Below are positions 55,934-63,663 of a DNA stretch of 64,000 nt, one piece after another. Made by a program: the position numbers and the translations under genes. The stretch is taken from the NCBI GenBank assembly GCA_963717945.1, contig CAVQXT010000003.1, positions 620,001 through 684,000 of the forward strand, in the 5' to 3' direction. Below the pieces are notes generated by a model that saw nothing but the letters and a program-made list of their open reading frames with translations, was not told the DNA's origin and did not search any database. Source of the DNA: FEN-299 sp963717945. Its GTDB lineage: Bacteria; Acidobacteriota; Vicinamibacteria; Vicinamibacterales; Fen-181. The stretch's first letter is position 1, and every line of letters begins with the position of its first letter.

Positions 55934-56689
55934 ATGTCCATGAAGCGCCTCTGGATCGCCCTGATCGTCCTGGTCCTCGTCGCCGCGCCGGCGTTTGCCG
56001 ACGTGACCGTGACGATGAGCATATCCATAAACGCCGGGCCGATCGCGACGAGCGGCGTGACGACGACCCTGGTCAAGGGGACGAGGGTCCGCTCCGACGC
56101 GAAGCTCATGAGCCAGGACGTGTCGATCCTCTTCGACCCGGCCGCCAAGCAGGTGCTGATGCTGAACCACGTCACCAAGGAGGTGACGGTGTTCGATCCG
56201 CAGCAGGCCATGGCCGGCATGCCCATGACGTTCGGAGAGGTCAAGGCGTCGGTGAAGCCGACCGGGCAGACGAAGGAGATCCTGGGGCGCGCGTGCCAGG
56301 GCTTCACGGTCGACGTCGTCATGCCGGTGACGATGGGCGGCGAGACGCTCACGATGAAGATGACGGGCCCGGTGTGGCTGGCGAAGGACGGCCCCGGCGT
56401 GGCGGACTTCAACGCGGCCCAGAAGGTGCTCGCCGCGGCCGGCCACAGTATTCTGCCGTTCGGCCAGGGGCCGCAGGCCAAGGCGATGGTCGAGGTCTCC
56501 AAGGCGCTGGCGGACGCCGGGGTCGCGATGGAGCAGGAGATCAACGTTACCATCGAGGGCACCGGTCAGATCGCGCAGGTGATGGGCCAGATGGGCAACA
56601 TGACGATGAAGATGACCGTCACCGGCATCTCGACCGACCCGATCCCGGGTGAGAAGTTCAGGATTCCCGAGGGTTACACGAAGAAATAG
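55934..56689 (+). CDS. Secreted DUF4412-like protein
   Basis: The 251-residue product has a signal peptide (MSMKRLWIALIVLVLVAAPAFA). A beta-rich domain follows, with DVSILFDPAAKQVLMLNHVTK and the phrase ILGRACQGFTVDVVMP, as in DUF4412/LolA-like periplasmic proteins that may bind lipids. The C-terminal third is methionine-rich (VMGQMGNMTMKMTV). No partner genes indicate a pathway. ATG 55934 starts directly after a repeat. Confidence 0.65.
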   Translation: MSMKRLWIALIVLVLVAAPAFADVTVTMSISINAGPIATSGVTTTLVKGTRVRSDAKLMSQDVSILFDPAAKQVLMLNHVTKEVTVFDPQQAMAGMPMTFGEVKASVKPTGQTKEILGRACQGFTVDVVMPVTMGGETLTMKMTGPVWLAKDGPGVADFNAAQKVLAAAGHSILPFGQGPQAKAMVEVSKALADAGVAMEQEINVTIEGTGQIAQVMGQMGNMTMKMTVTGISTDPIPGEKFRIPEGYTKK

Positions 56690-56700
56690 GCGGCGGACTA

Positions 56701-56775
56701 GGCCTCAGGCTATGGGCGTCGGGCTACGGGCCGCGTCACGCTGTTCCGGCCTGAAGCCTGAGGCCCGAAGCCCGG
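56701..56775. repeat. Heptamer palindrome H17 (GCCTG dialect)
   Basis: Units GGCCTCA, GGCTATG and GGGCTAC are on the left, and GGCCTGA, AGCCTGA and GGCCCGA on the right. The centre GCGTCACGC is a degraded form of the CACGCGTG core. It lies between convergent genes. Confidence 0.75.
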
Positions 56776-56780
56776 CGCGG

Positions 56781-57422
56781 CTAATCGAGTTCCTCGAGCG
56801 TTACCAGTCCTCGCCTCAGCGCCTGCACGATGGCCTGCGCGCGGTTCTCCACCTGCAGCTTTCCGAGCACGCTCGCGACGTGCGTCTTCACCGTCTCCTC
56901 GCTGATGCACAAGGCGTCTGCAATCTCCTTGTTCGACAACCCCAGCGCGAGCCGCCGCGCCACCTCGCGCTCGCGCGGCGTCAACTCGTCGCGCGGCGAC
57001 GATGCGTGCAGCACCTGGTCGCTGACCGACGGGTCGATGTAGGTCTTGCCGCGGGCGACCGCGCGCACCGCCGCCAGCAGCGTTTCCGGCTCGGCGTCCT
57101 TGCGGACGTAGCCGGCGGCCCCGGCGCGCAGCACGCCCATCATGCGAGCCTCGTCGATCGACGCGGTCAGCGCGATGACGCGAACCGCGGGCCGCCGCTC
57201 GAGCACCCGCCGCGTCGCCTCGATGCCGTCCATGCCGCCGGGGAGCAACAGGTCCTGCAGCACGACCTGCGGCTTCCACTCGTCGATGTGCTCGAGCAGA
57301 TCCTCACCGTTCGCCGCGGTGCCCACCACGACGAGATCGGGGAACGACTCGAGGTACGCCTTCAGGCTGCGCGTGACGACGCGGTGGTCGTCCACCAGAG
57401 CCACGCGGATTGGACTCGTCAT
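56781..57422 (-). CDS. Response regulator, NarL/LuxR family
   Basis: The 213-residue product has a receiver domain (VALVDDHRVV, phospho-acceptor Asp in VVLQDLLLPGGMDG at about residue 55). Its C-terminal LuxR-type helix-turn-helix reads LTPREREVARRLALGLSNKE, then ISEETVKTHVASVLGKL. The start overlaps the stop of the histidine kinase gene by four bases, so the two form a two-component pair. Target genes cannot be read from the sequence. Confidence 0.9.
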   Translation of the reverse strand: MTSPIRVALVDDHRVVTRSLKAYLESFPDLVVVGTAANGEDLLEHIDEWKPQVVLQDLLLPGGMDGIEATRRVLERRPAVRVIALTASIDEARMMGVLRAGAAGYVRKDAEPETLLAAVRAVARGKTYIDPSVSDQVLHASSPRDELTPREREVARRLALGLSNKEIADALCISEETVKTHVASVLGKLQVENRAQAIVQALRRGLVTLEELD

Positions 57423-58792
57423 GCCGTCCTCGCTCCCTCAGTCGCGCTCGACGCTGAACGCCGCGCGCGACGATAGGCGAGGGCGCCCCGCGCGGCAACC
57501 GCGCAATTGAAGACCATGAACACGCCCCACATCACGAGATCGATGCGATCGCGCTGGAGGTTCCAGAGCGGGAGCCCGCCCAGCCAGATCAAACAGAACG
57601 CGGCGTAGAAGAGCGCGCGGCGGCGGTAAGCGGCGACGTCGGCGGCGGAGATCTGCGGCGTATGAGGGACGGACGCGCGAACGAGGGTGCCATTGCCGGG
57701 CTCGCTGGTCACCGCCAGGACGCCGCCGAGGGGCTCGACGCGCGCCCGCATGTTGTTCATGCCCATCCCGGTCGTTGCCTGCCCCGCGTCGAACCCCACG
57801 CCGTTGTCGTGGATCCGCAACTCGACGCTGAAGGGCGTCGAGTCGACCGTGACCGAAACGAGCGTTGCGCGCGCATGCCGGCCGACGTTGGCGAGGGCCT
57901 CCTGCGCGACGCGGAAGATGGCTTGCTGTGCGCCCGGCGGGAGGCTCTCGCTCGGCGGAAGGTCCCCGATCGAGAGCCGGACGTCGGCGCCGGTGCGGAA
58001 GCGCAGTGCCTCGCACTGCTTCTTCAGTGCCTCGACGAGACCCGTGTTCTCGAGCGGTGCCGCCCGCAGTTGATCGAGCATCGCGTCCATCTCGGCCAGC
58101 GCCTCGCGCGCCGATTCACGGACCTGCGCAATCGCGGCGCTCGTGCCCGCCGCGTCGCTCCCGAAGCGCGCCTCGGCTGTGGCGGCGGCAGTCTGGATGA
58201 CGAAGAGCTGTTGCTTGATCGAATCGTGGAGATCGCGCGCCAGCCGGTGGCGCTCCTCCTGGCTGGCGGCCGCGCGGATCTGCTCCTCGTAGTTCGACCG
58301 CAGGCGCCCCAGGGATGCCTTGCGGACCTCCGCGAGCACCGACTCGTGGTCCTCGTCGCGAAAGCCGCCCCACGGCATGCCGTCGGCGGTCTTCCACGAG
58401 AAGAGGAACAGGACGGTCGCCGTGAGGAGCACACCCAGCGCCACCGCGCCGCCCCACCCGAGGTCTTCCAGGCCGATCAGAGCCCAGAACTGGACGGCGA
58501 CCCCGGCGAGGACGACGGCATGTCCGGCGGCCCACCAACCGAGCGCCCTCCGGCGGGCATCGTCGTCCTTGGTACGGGCCATTGCGATGGCCAGGAAGCC
58601 GACGCCGAGCGCTACGGCCCCGACGAGCCGCACCGTCATCCAATCCGAGTACGGCACGCCGGCCATCAGCGGGGCTCGGAACCAGAGCCCTCCCCATCCG
58701 TAAAGGAGCCCGCCGACGATCCACGCCACGATCGCGTAAACCTTGAAGACCTGTCGCGTGTCGAGGGCATCGGTGCAGGTATCAGTTCTCAT
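57419..58792 (-). CDS. Membrane histidine kinase, NarX/LiaS-like (HisKA_3)
   Basis: The 457-residue kinase has about six N-terminal hydrophobic segments (residues 15-145), a linker, and the HisKA_3 phosphorylation motif RHRLARDLHDSIKQQLFVIQ. The HATPase part has NVGRHARA, HDNGVGFD and TGMGMNNMRARVEPLGG. Unusually, two further membrane segments (FYAAFCLIWLGGLPLW and LVMWGVFMVFNCAVAARGAL) follow the ATPase domain at about residues 390-440. It is paired with the NarL-type regulator and its signal is unknown. Confidence 0.88.
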   Translation of the reverse strand: MRTDTCTDALDTRQVFKVYAIVAWIVGGLLYGWGGLWFRAPLMAGVPYSDWMTVRLVGAVALGVGFLAIAMARTKDDDARRRALGWWAAGHAVVLAGVAVQFWALIGLEDLGWGGAVALGVLLTATVLFLFSWKTADGMPWGGFRDEDHESVLAEVRKASLGRLRSNYEEQIRAAASQEERHRLARDLHDSIKQQLFVIQTAAATAEARFGSDAAGTSAAIAQVRESAREALAEMDAMLDQLRAAPLENTGLVEALKKQCEALRFRTGADVRLSIGDLPPSESLPPGAQQAIFRVAQEALANVGRHARATLVSVTVDSTPFSVELRIHDNGVGFDAGQATTGMGMNNMRARVEPLGGVLAVTSEPGNGTLVRASVPHTPQISAADVAAYRRRALFYAAFCLIWLGGLPLWNLQRDRIDLVMWGVFMVFNCAVAARGALAYRRARRSASSATEGARTA

Positions 58793-59308
58793 GCGCCCAC
58801 TCTACGAGGTGGGCACAGCATCGCACATCACCCGGGCGATGCGAAGTGAGTCACCCGAAGGGGGGAGGACGGCACCGGCTCACGGCCCGCGGCTTGCGGC
58901 TTGCGCCCGGGCCACGACGTGACGCCCGTGGCACCGCCGCAAGTCGCCAGTCGCATGCCGCCAGCCTGCACGACCGGGCCCTGTCCGCTGCCCGCCTGGC
59001 CGAATCCCGTCCTCCCGAGGTGACTTGCTGTCCTCTTTAACATCGAGTCCGCCATTCGTTTCACGTAAATGACTACGGTTTGCGAACGGCGTCGGGGGCC
59101 CAAAGGTCCCCCGCGCGCCCTCGAGCCGACGCACCCCGCATGGGGCTTCGCGCCGGTTTACTGCGAAATCGTGGAGCTTTCGGCAACTGGCCCCTCGAGG
59201 GCGGAGGCAGGCCAATATGCGGACTCAAATGGTCCATTTATTGCAGGGGTTACGGGCGGGCATTCACTGAAACGGTTGACTTTCGAGTCTTCGAAGGAGA
59301 GAGGCACC
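58793..59308. other. 516-bp intergenic region with palindromes, no gene supported
   Basis: It holds heptamer palindrome H18 (58876-58966), an imperfect hairpin CGGGGG...CCCCCG at 59093-59113, and the perfect palindrome AAATGG-T-CCATTT at 59227-59239 about 70 bp before the next start codon. The latter stands out as AT-rich and may be an operator. No riboswitch or tRNA was recognised. Confidence 0.45.
58876..58966. repeat. Heptamer palindrome H18
   Basis: Left units CGGCTCA / CGGCTTG (58876-58910), right units GCAAGTC / GCCAGTC (58939-58966), and a GCCACG...CGTGGC centre. Confidence 0.7.
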
Positions 59309-59737
59309 ATGAGAACGTCCACCATCCGGCTGCTGCTCGTCGCGTCAGTCGTTGTGCTCGCCCTGGGCGTCACCTCGCAGGCCCAGGCACAGACCATCGT
59401 CAAGTGCGACGTCCCGTTCGAGTTCTCTCTCGGCGGGCACTCGTTCCCGAGCGGCGTCTACTCGTTCACGATTACCAACGACGGAGGGGGCAGGCTCGTC
59501 GTGGTGCGCAGGTCGGACGGGACCGAGGCCCGGTTCCTGGAGGCCATCGTGGAGGGCGAGTCCAGGCCCGTCGATACGGTCGCCAGGTTCAACCACTACG
59601 GAAGTCACTACCTGCTGTCGAGCCTGTCGCTCGCCGGAGACGACATCAACCTCAAGTTCATCCCGACCCACGCCGAACGCGAAATGCTGATTCGCGCTCA
59701 GCAGGGTGAGGTCGTGTCGGTGATGGCGAGCCGGTAG
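59309..59737 (+). CDS. Small secreted protein, unknown
   Basis: The 142-residue product has a signal peptide (ending SQAQAQ) and a beta-rich domain starting VKCDVPFEFSLGGHSFPSGVY. Similar small exported proteins are frequent in Acidobacteriota, and their role is unknown. GAAGGAGAG precedes ATG 59309. A long leader with two palindromes suggests regulation. Confidence 0.55.
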   Translation: MRTSTIRLLLVASVVVLALGVTSQAQAQTIVKCDVPFEFSLGGHSFPSGVYSFTITNDGGGRLVVVRRSDGTEARFLEAIVEGESRPVDTVARFNHYGSHYLLSSLSLAGDDINLKFIPTHAEREMLIRAQQGEVVSVMASR

Positions 59738-59753
59738 TACGTGCACGGACACT

Positions 59754-59818
59754 TGTAGTGGCTAGTGGTCAGTGGATCACGCGTGATCCACCAGCCACTA
59801 GCCACTGATCACTAGCCA
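59754..59818. repeat. Heptamer palindrome H19 (CACTG dialect)
   Basis: Units CTAGTGG / TCAGTGG are on the left, CCACTAG / CCACTGA on the right, and the centre is ATCACGCGTGAT (59775-59786). It lies between the secreted protein and the convergent LacI-type gene. Confidence 0.85.
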
Positions 59819-59840
59819 CGACTGTGTACGGCGCTGGTTC

Positions 59841-60905
59841 CTACGCCATCCTCTCGAGCACCTGGTCGAGATTGCTGCGCATCACGACGTGCGGGATGAC
59901 CTTGATCCGCTCGGGCGGGCGCGTGCCGTCGAGCAGGAACTGATAGAGCGCCTGAAGCGCCTGGCGGCCCTGGCTCACGGGACGCTGGTAGATCGTCGCG
60001 GCCACGCGTCCGGCGCGAATCTGCGGGACCAGCGCGGGAAAGAGGTCGGTCGTCACCACCGCGACCCGGCCGATGCGGCGCTTCCGCTCGATGGCCCGAA
60101 GCACCGGCATCGAGTTGACGGTGCTGACGTAGATGCCCCGCAAATCCTCGTGCGAGTCCAGCACCGCCAGCGCGCGCCTGTATCCCACCCGCTCGTCGTC
60201 GTGCGCTTCGACGATGGACACCAGGTCCACGCCGCGCCCGACCTCCTCCAGGCTCGACCGGAATCCGCGGAGCTTCTGGGCGTGGTCCTCCGTGCCGAGC
60301 CACCCGGTAAAGAACGCGACGTCGCCGCCGCCGGGCAGGAAACGCGACAGCAGTTCGCCGGCCACCGACCCCACCGTGAACGGGTCGGCCGAGACCGAGG
60401 TGAGGCGCTCGCAGGCCGGCGCGTCAGTGACGACGCACACGACAGGGATGTTCTGCGTCGCCGCCCGCAGGATCAGGGGGGCCAGCGCGATCGGGTCGCC
60501 GGGCGCGACGATGATGCCGTTCACGCCGCTCTCGAGCGCCTGCTCGAACAGCTCGCCTTCGCCTTCGCCGAGGCGCGGGCTGCTCCTGAACTCGACCGAC
60601 AGCGTGGGCGCGAACGGGGCGGCGGCCTCGCGAATGCCGTCGCGGAGCGAGTCCCAGAACAGCGCGATCTCCTCGGGCAAGTGCGCCGAGATGCGAAACG
60701 TCGTGCGCGACTTGAGATGCCGCGCGGCCAGGTTTGGCCGGTAGCCGAGCGCGGCGGCCGTCGCGAGCACCCGGCCACGCGTGCCGGGATTGATGCCCGG
60801 CTTGTCGTGGAGGGCGCGGTCCACGGTGCCTATCGACACGCCGCTCGCCCGGGCGATGTCCTTGATGCCGACCGGGTGCGCCGGCGGAGCCTGGCGCGCC
60901 TTCAC
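59841..60905 (-). CDS. LacI family regulator
   Basis: The 354-residue product has the N-terminal HTH (VGIKDIARASGVSIGTVDRAL, hinge GYRPNLAARHLKSR) and a periplasmic-binding-protein-like effector domain, as in sugar-responsive LacI proteins. GTG 60905 shares one base with the stop of the GH127 gene and has GGAAGG six bases upstream. ATG 60920 is an alternative. Co-transcription with a beta-L-arabinofuranosidase suggests arabinose or arabino-oligosaccharide sensing. A LacI-type palindrome lies at the head of the operon. Confidence 0.85.
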   Translation of the reverse strand: MKARQAPPAHPVGIKDIARASGVSIGTVDRALHDKPGINPGTRGRVLATAAALGYRPNLAARHLKSRTTFRISAHLPEEIALFWDSLRDGIREAAAPFAPTLSVEFRSSPRLGEGEGELFEQALESGVNGIIVAPGDPIALAPLILRAATQNIPVVCVVTDAPACERLTSVSADPFTVGSVAGELLSRFLPGGGDVAFFTGWLGTEDHAQKLRGFRSSLEEVGRGVDLVSIVEAHDDERVGYRRALAVLDSHEDLRGIYVSTVNSMPVLRAIERKRRIGRVAVVTTDLFPALVPQIRAGRVAATIYQRPVSQGRQALQALYQFLLDGTRPPERIKVIPHVVMRSNLDQVLERMA

Positions 60906-63286
60906 TACCGCACCTTCCATTCCTGCAGGCCCGCCGACCACTTCGGCTGCATCGTCAATTCGAGGCGCAGGCCGGAGGTAGTGACGGGACTGAACCGCAC
61001 CCGATTGTAGCGGTCCTTCTCGACGCCGTACTGGTCGGTCGCGCGCACGGGCTTCCACGTGTCGCCGTCGCGGTAGAGGATGCGCCATGACGCGGGCACG
61101 CGGACCTCGCCGCTTCCGGTGTCGTCGAACCAGTAGACCTCGACCTCGGACACGGCGGCCGGCTTTCGGAACGCGTATTCCACCCACTCGCTGGTGCCCT
61201 TGGCCGGCCACCAGTCGAAGTACGAGGCCGAGTCGCTCGACGAGGCCGGCTCCTCGCCGTCATTGATCATCTTCGGGTTCCGGCGGCTCTTGCCCGACAC
61301 GGTCACCGTGCTCGTCGTCGCGACCGTCGGCCACGGCGTCGGCCGGGCCGCCGACTCGACGCGGGGAATCCAGACGAGCATCTCGCCGCGGCCGCGGTTC
61401 GCCCAGGCGTAGTAGGGGATTGCCGTGAATGCCTGCGCGGTCTTCACGACCCTGCCCTGCGCGTCGTAGGCGAGGCCGAACGCCTTTCCGGTGATGACCG
61501 TCACGCCGCCGAGCAGGCCAGGGCGGAACTCGGCGCCGAGCGCCCCGGAATCGGGCAGCACCAGGTCGCGCACGTGGCCGCTCGCGCTGTCGGGCCACTC
61601 GGCGGCGTAGACGATCGGGCCGCGCTGGAGGGCGACGCGATTCCGGTCGGCCTCGACGCGATCGTTTGCGACGACGCGGCGGACCGGCATCGGGAGCACC
61701 AAGTCGATCACGTCGCCCGGCCGCCAGGTGCGGCGAAGCTGGACGTATCCCTTTTCGAGCGTGAGCGGGATCGCCGCCCCGTTGACCTTCACGACCACGG
61801 GGTCCGTCACGCGATCGAGGAATCGATACAAGTCGCTCGGGACCGGCTCGTTGCGCGCCCAGCCGGGGATGCGCACGTCGATTGTGAAGTCCGCGGGGCG
61901 GTCGGGTGTGACGGTGAGCCGCACCCTTCCGTCCCACGGGTAACGCGTGTCCTGGCGGAGAGTGATGCCACGGCCGCCGTCGAGCCGGACGTCGGCGGAG
62001 CCGGCCGCGAACAGGTTGACGTAGATGGTGCCGCCGCTCTTCGCGTAGACGTAGCCCGGCACCGACGCCATGAAGCGCGTGATGTTGCCCGGGCAGCACG
62101 CCACGCCGAACCACGGGCTTCGCGCGTGCTGGCCGGCCGACTCGAGCGGGTTCGGGTAGAAGAACGCCTTGCCGTCGAGCGAGACGCCGGACAGCAGGCC
62201 GTTGTAGAGGGTGCGCTCCATCACGTCGATGTACTTCGAGTCGGCGTGGAGCAGGAACAGCCGGTGATTCCAGAAGTCGTTGCCGACGGCGGCGCAGGTC
62301 TCGTTGTAGGCCGTCATGTTCGGCATCTCGTAGTCGCCGCCGAACGCCTCGCCGCGCCCGGTGGCGCCGATGCCGCCGGTGATGTAGAGCTTCTTCGCGA
62401 CCAGGTTGCCCCAGATCGTGTCCGACGTCTTCAGGTAGGCCGCGTCGCCGGTGAGCGCGGCGACGTCGGCGATGCCCGAGTACATGTAGGTGGCGCGAAC
62501 GGCGTGGCCGACCGCCTCGGTCTGGTCGACGATCTTCGCCTGCGACTGGTTGTAAGTGCGCCCCGCGCCCTGGCTCCCGTCGGGCCCGCGCTGGTCGAGC
62601 ATGAATTTCGCGAGGGCGAGGTACTGCTCGCGGCCCGTGACGCGGTACAGCTTCACCAGTCCCATCTCGGTGATCTGGTGCCCGGGCCAGATCGACTTCT
62701 TCCCGGGCCCGAACGTGCGCGTGAGCAGGTCGGCCGAGCGGAGGGCGATGTCGAGGAGCGTTCGCTTGCCCGTGGCCTGGTAGTGGGCCACGGCCGCCTC
62801 GTACAGGTGGCCGAGGTCGTAGAGCTCATGGCTGTCCACCTTCTCGAGGACCCAGCGGTCCTTGCCGGCCCAGGGGTGGGGGTGCTGCGGGTCGATCGTG
62901 CGGGCCGTGTAGAGGTAGCCGTCCGGCTCTTGCGCAGCACCGATCTTCGCGATGAGGGAATCGACGTAGGCGTCGAGCTTCGGATCGGGGTGGACGCTGA
63001 GCGTGTAGGACGCGCCCTCGATCACCTTGTAGATGTCGGTGTCGTCGAAGGGATAGCCGGGCAGCTTCTTGTTGGCGATCTCTTCGCCGCGCAGCGCCTT
63101 GGCGGCCTGGATGAAGTTCTCGACGCGGCCCGAGAGCTCGCACTGCTCGAAAGCGAACGGCACGCTCACGGTCCGGTTGGTCTCGATGCGCGGCGCCCAG
63201 AACACGTCGTCGAGGTGGACGGCGGTGAAGGGCACGGGCTGGACGGGGTAGTCGCGCGGAGGCCCAGGGCTCTGCTGGGCGGACAC
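60905..63286 (-). CDS. GH127 beta-L-arabinofuranosidase (HypBA1-like)
   Basis: This 793-residue enzyme should remove beta-linked L-arabinofuranose, the sugar on plant hydroxyproline-rich glycoproteins. Acid/base Glu313 (RGEAFGGD), zinc ligands Glu329 and Cys331 (YNETC), and the nucleophile and ligand pair Cys397-Cys398 (FGVACCPGN) match HypBA1 residues E322, E338, C340, C417 and C418 with identical early spacing. The last 130 residues form an extra beta domain. The GTG start at 63286 follows a likely signal peptide (MAARRYGQPILAVLVASC, ATG 63374) that is in another frame, so the secretion signal may be split by one extra C. Confidence 0.88.
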   Translation of the reverse strand: MSAQQSPGPPRDYPVQPVPFTAVHLDDVFWAPRIETNRTVSVPFAFEQCELSGRVENFIQAAKALRGEEIANKKLPGYPFDDTDIYKVIEGASYTLSVHPDPKLDAYVDSLIAKIGAAQEPDGYLYTARTIDPQHPHPWAGKDRWVLEKVDSHELYDLGHLYEAAVAHYQATGKRTLLDIALRSADLLTRTFGPGKKSIWPGHQITEMGLVKLYRVTGREQYLALAKFMLDQRGPDGSQGAGRTYNQSQAKIVDQTEAVGHAVRATYMYSGIADVAALTGDAAYLKTSDTIWGNLVAKKLYITGGIGATGRGEAFGGDYEMPNMTAYNETCAAVGNDFWNHRLFLLHADSKYIDVMERTLYNGLLSGVSLDGKAFFYPNPLESAGQHARSPWFGVACCPGNITRFMASVPGYVYAKSGGTIYVNLFAAGSADVRLDGGRGITLRQDTRYPWDGRVRLTVTPDRPADFTIDVRIPGWARNEPVPSDLYRFLDRVTDPVVVKVNGAAIPLTLEKGYVQLRRTWRPGDVIDLVLPMPVRRVVANDRVEADRNRVALQRGPIVYAAEWPDSASGHVRDLVLPDSGALGAEFRPGLLGGVTVITGKAFGLAYDAQGRVVKTAQAFTAIPYYAWANRGRGEMLVWIPRVESAARPTPWPTVATTSTVTVSGKSRRNPKMINDGEEPASSSDSASYFDWWPAKGTSEWVEYAFRKPAAVSEVEVYWFDDTGSGEVRVPASWRILYRDGDTWKPVRATDQYGVEKDRYNRVRFSPVTTSGLRLELTMQPKWSAGLQEWKVR

Positions 63287-63390
63287 GGCGCTCGGGTCGA
63301 CGCACCACCAGGGGGCGAGCGCAGGATGCCACCAGCACAGCGAGGATCGGTTGCCCGTACCTTCGCGCTGCCATGGCCACTCCCTGTGCA

Positions 63391-63525
63391 GGGCTCAGGG
63401 CTCACGCCAGGAGGCTCATGGCTCAGGACTCAGGGCTCAGGCCGCACGCCGCATCCGGCGTGCGCCGCCCTCAGCCCTCGGCCTTCAGCCCCTAGCCCTC
63501 AGCCTTCAGCCCTCAGCCCTGAGCC
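63391..63525. repeat. Heptamer palindrome H20
   Basis: Left-arm units are GGGCTCA / GGCTCAG, right-arm units CCCTCAG / CCTTCAG (about eight), and the centre is a perfect hairpin GCACGCCG-CATC-CGGCGTGC. It is the longest array in the window. Confidence 0.85.
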
Positions 63526-63531
63526 GTTTCG

Positions 63532-63576
63532 TTGTCCCGCCGCGAAGCGCCGTGTATTATACCGTGAACGTTCACG
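63532..63576. promoter_or_regulatory. Bidirectional promoter with LacI-type operator
   Basis: CGTGAACGTTCACG (63563-63576) is a perfect 14-bp palindrome with the central CG typical of LacI-family operators. On the plus strand, TTGTCC (63532-63537) and TATTAT (63555-63560) are 17 bases apart, placing the operator over the start point of the 63664 gene. On the minus strand a consensus TATAAT is at 63556-63561, pointing to the GH127-lacI operon, with the operator between -10 and -35. Confidence 0.7.
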
Positions 63577-63663
63577 TACTCCCGGCCCCGCGCGGGCGAA
63601 ACGACGGTGGGGACGAGGGCAAGAGGGCTGGGCCCGCGCCCCGCGGGCGATGCGGAGACGAAT

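Larger units (their letters stand above)
63287..63663. other. Divergent control region of the two DUF1680 glycosidases
   Basis: Contents: possible out-of-frame signal peptide of the GH127 gene (63287-63374), large heptamer palindrome H20 (63391-63525) and the promoter/operator block (63532-63584). Confidence 0.6.

Noticed and set aside
53639..56446. 935-codon antisense open frame opposite the sortilin-like gene
   Set aside because: Composition is typical of shadow frames. The opposite strand encodes clear Asp-box repeats and a DUF4412-like protein.
59040..59308. Riboswitch upstream of the small secreted protein
   Set aside because: No recognisable GEMM, cobalamin, TPP or SAM core. Only simple palindromes are visible.
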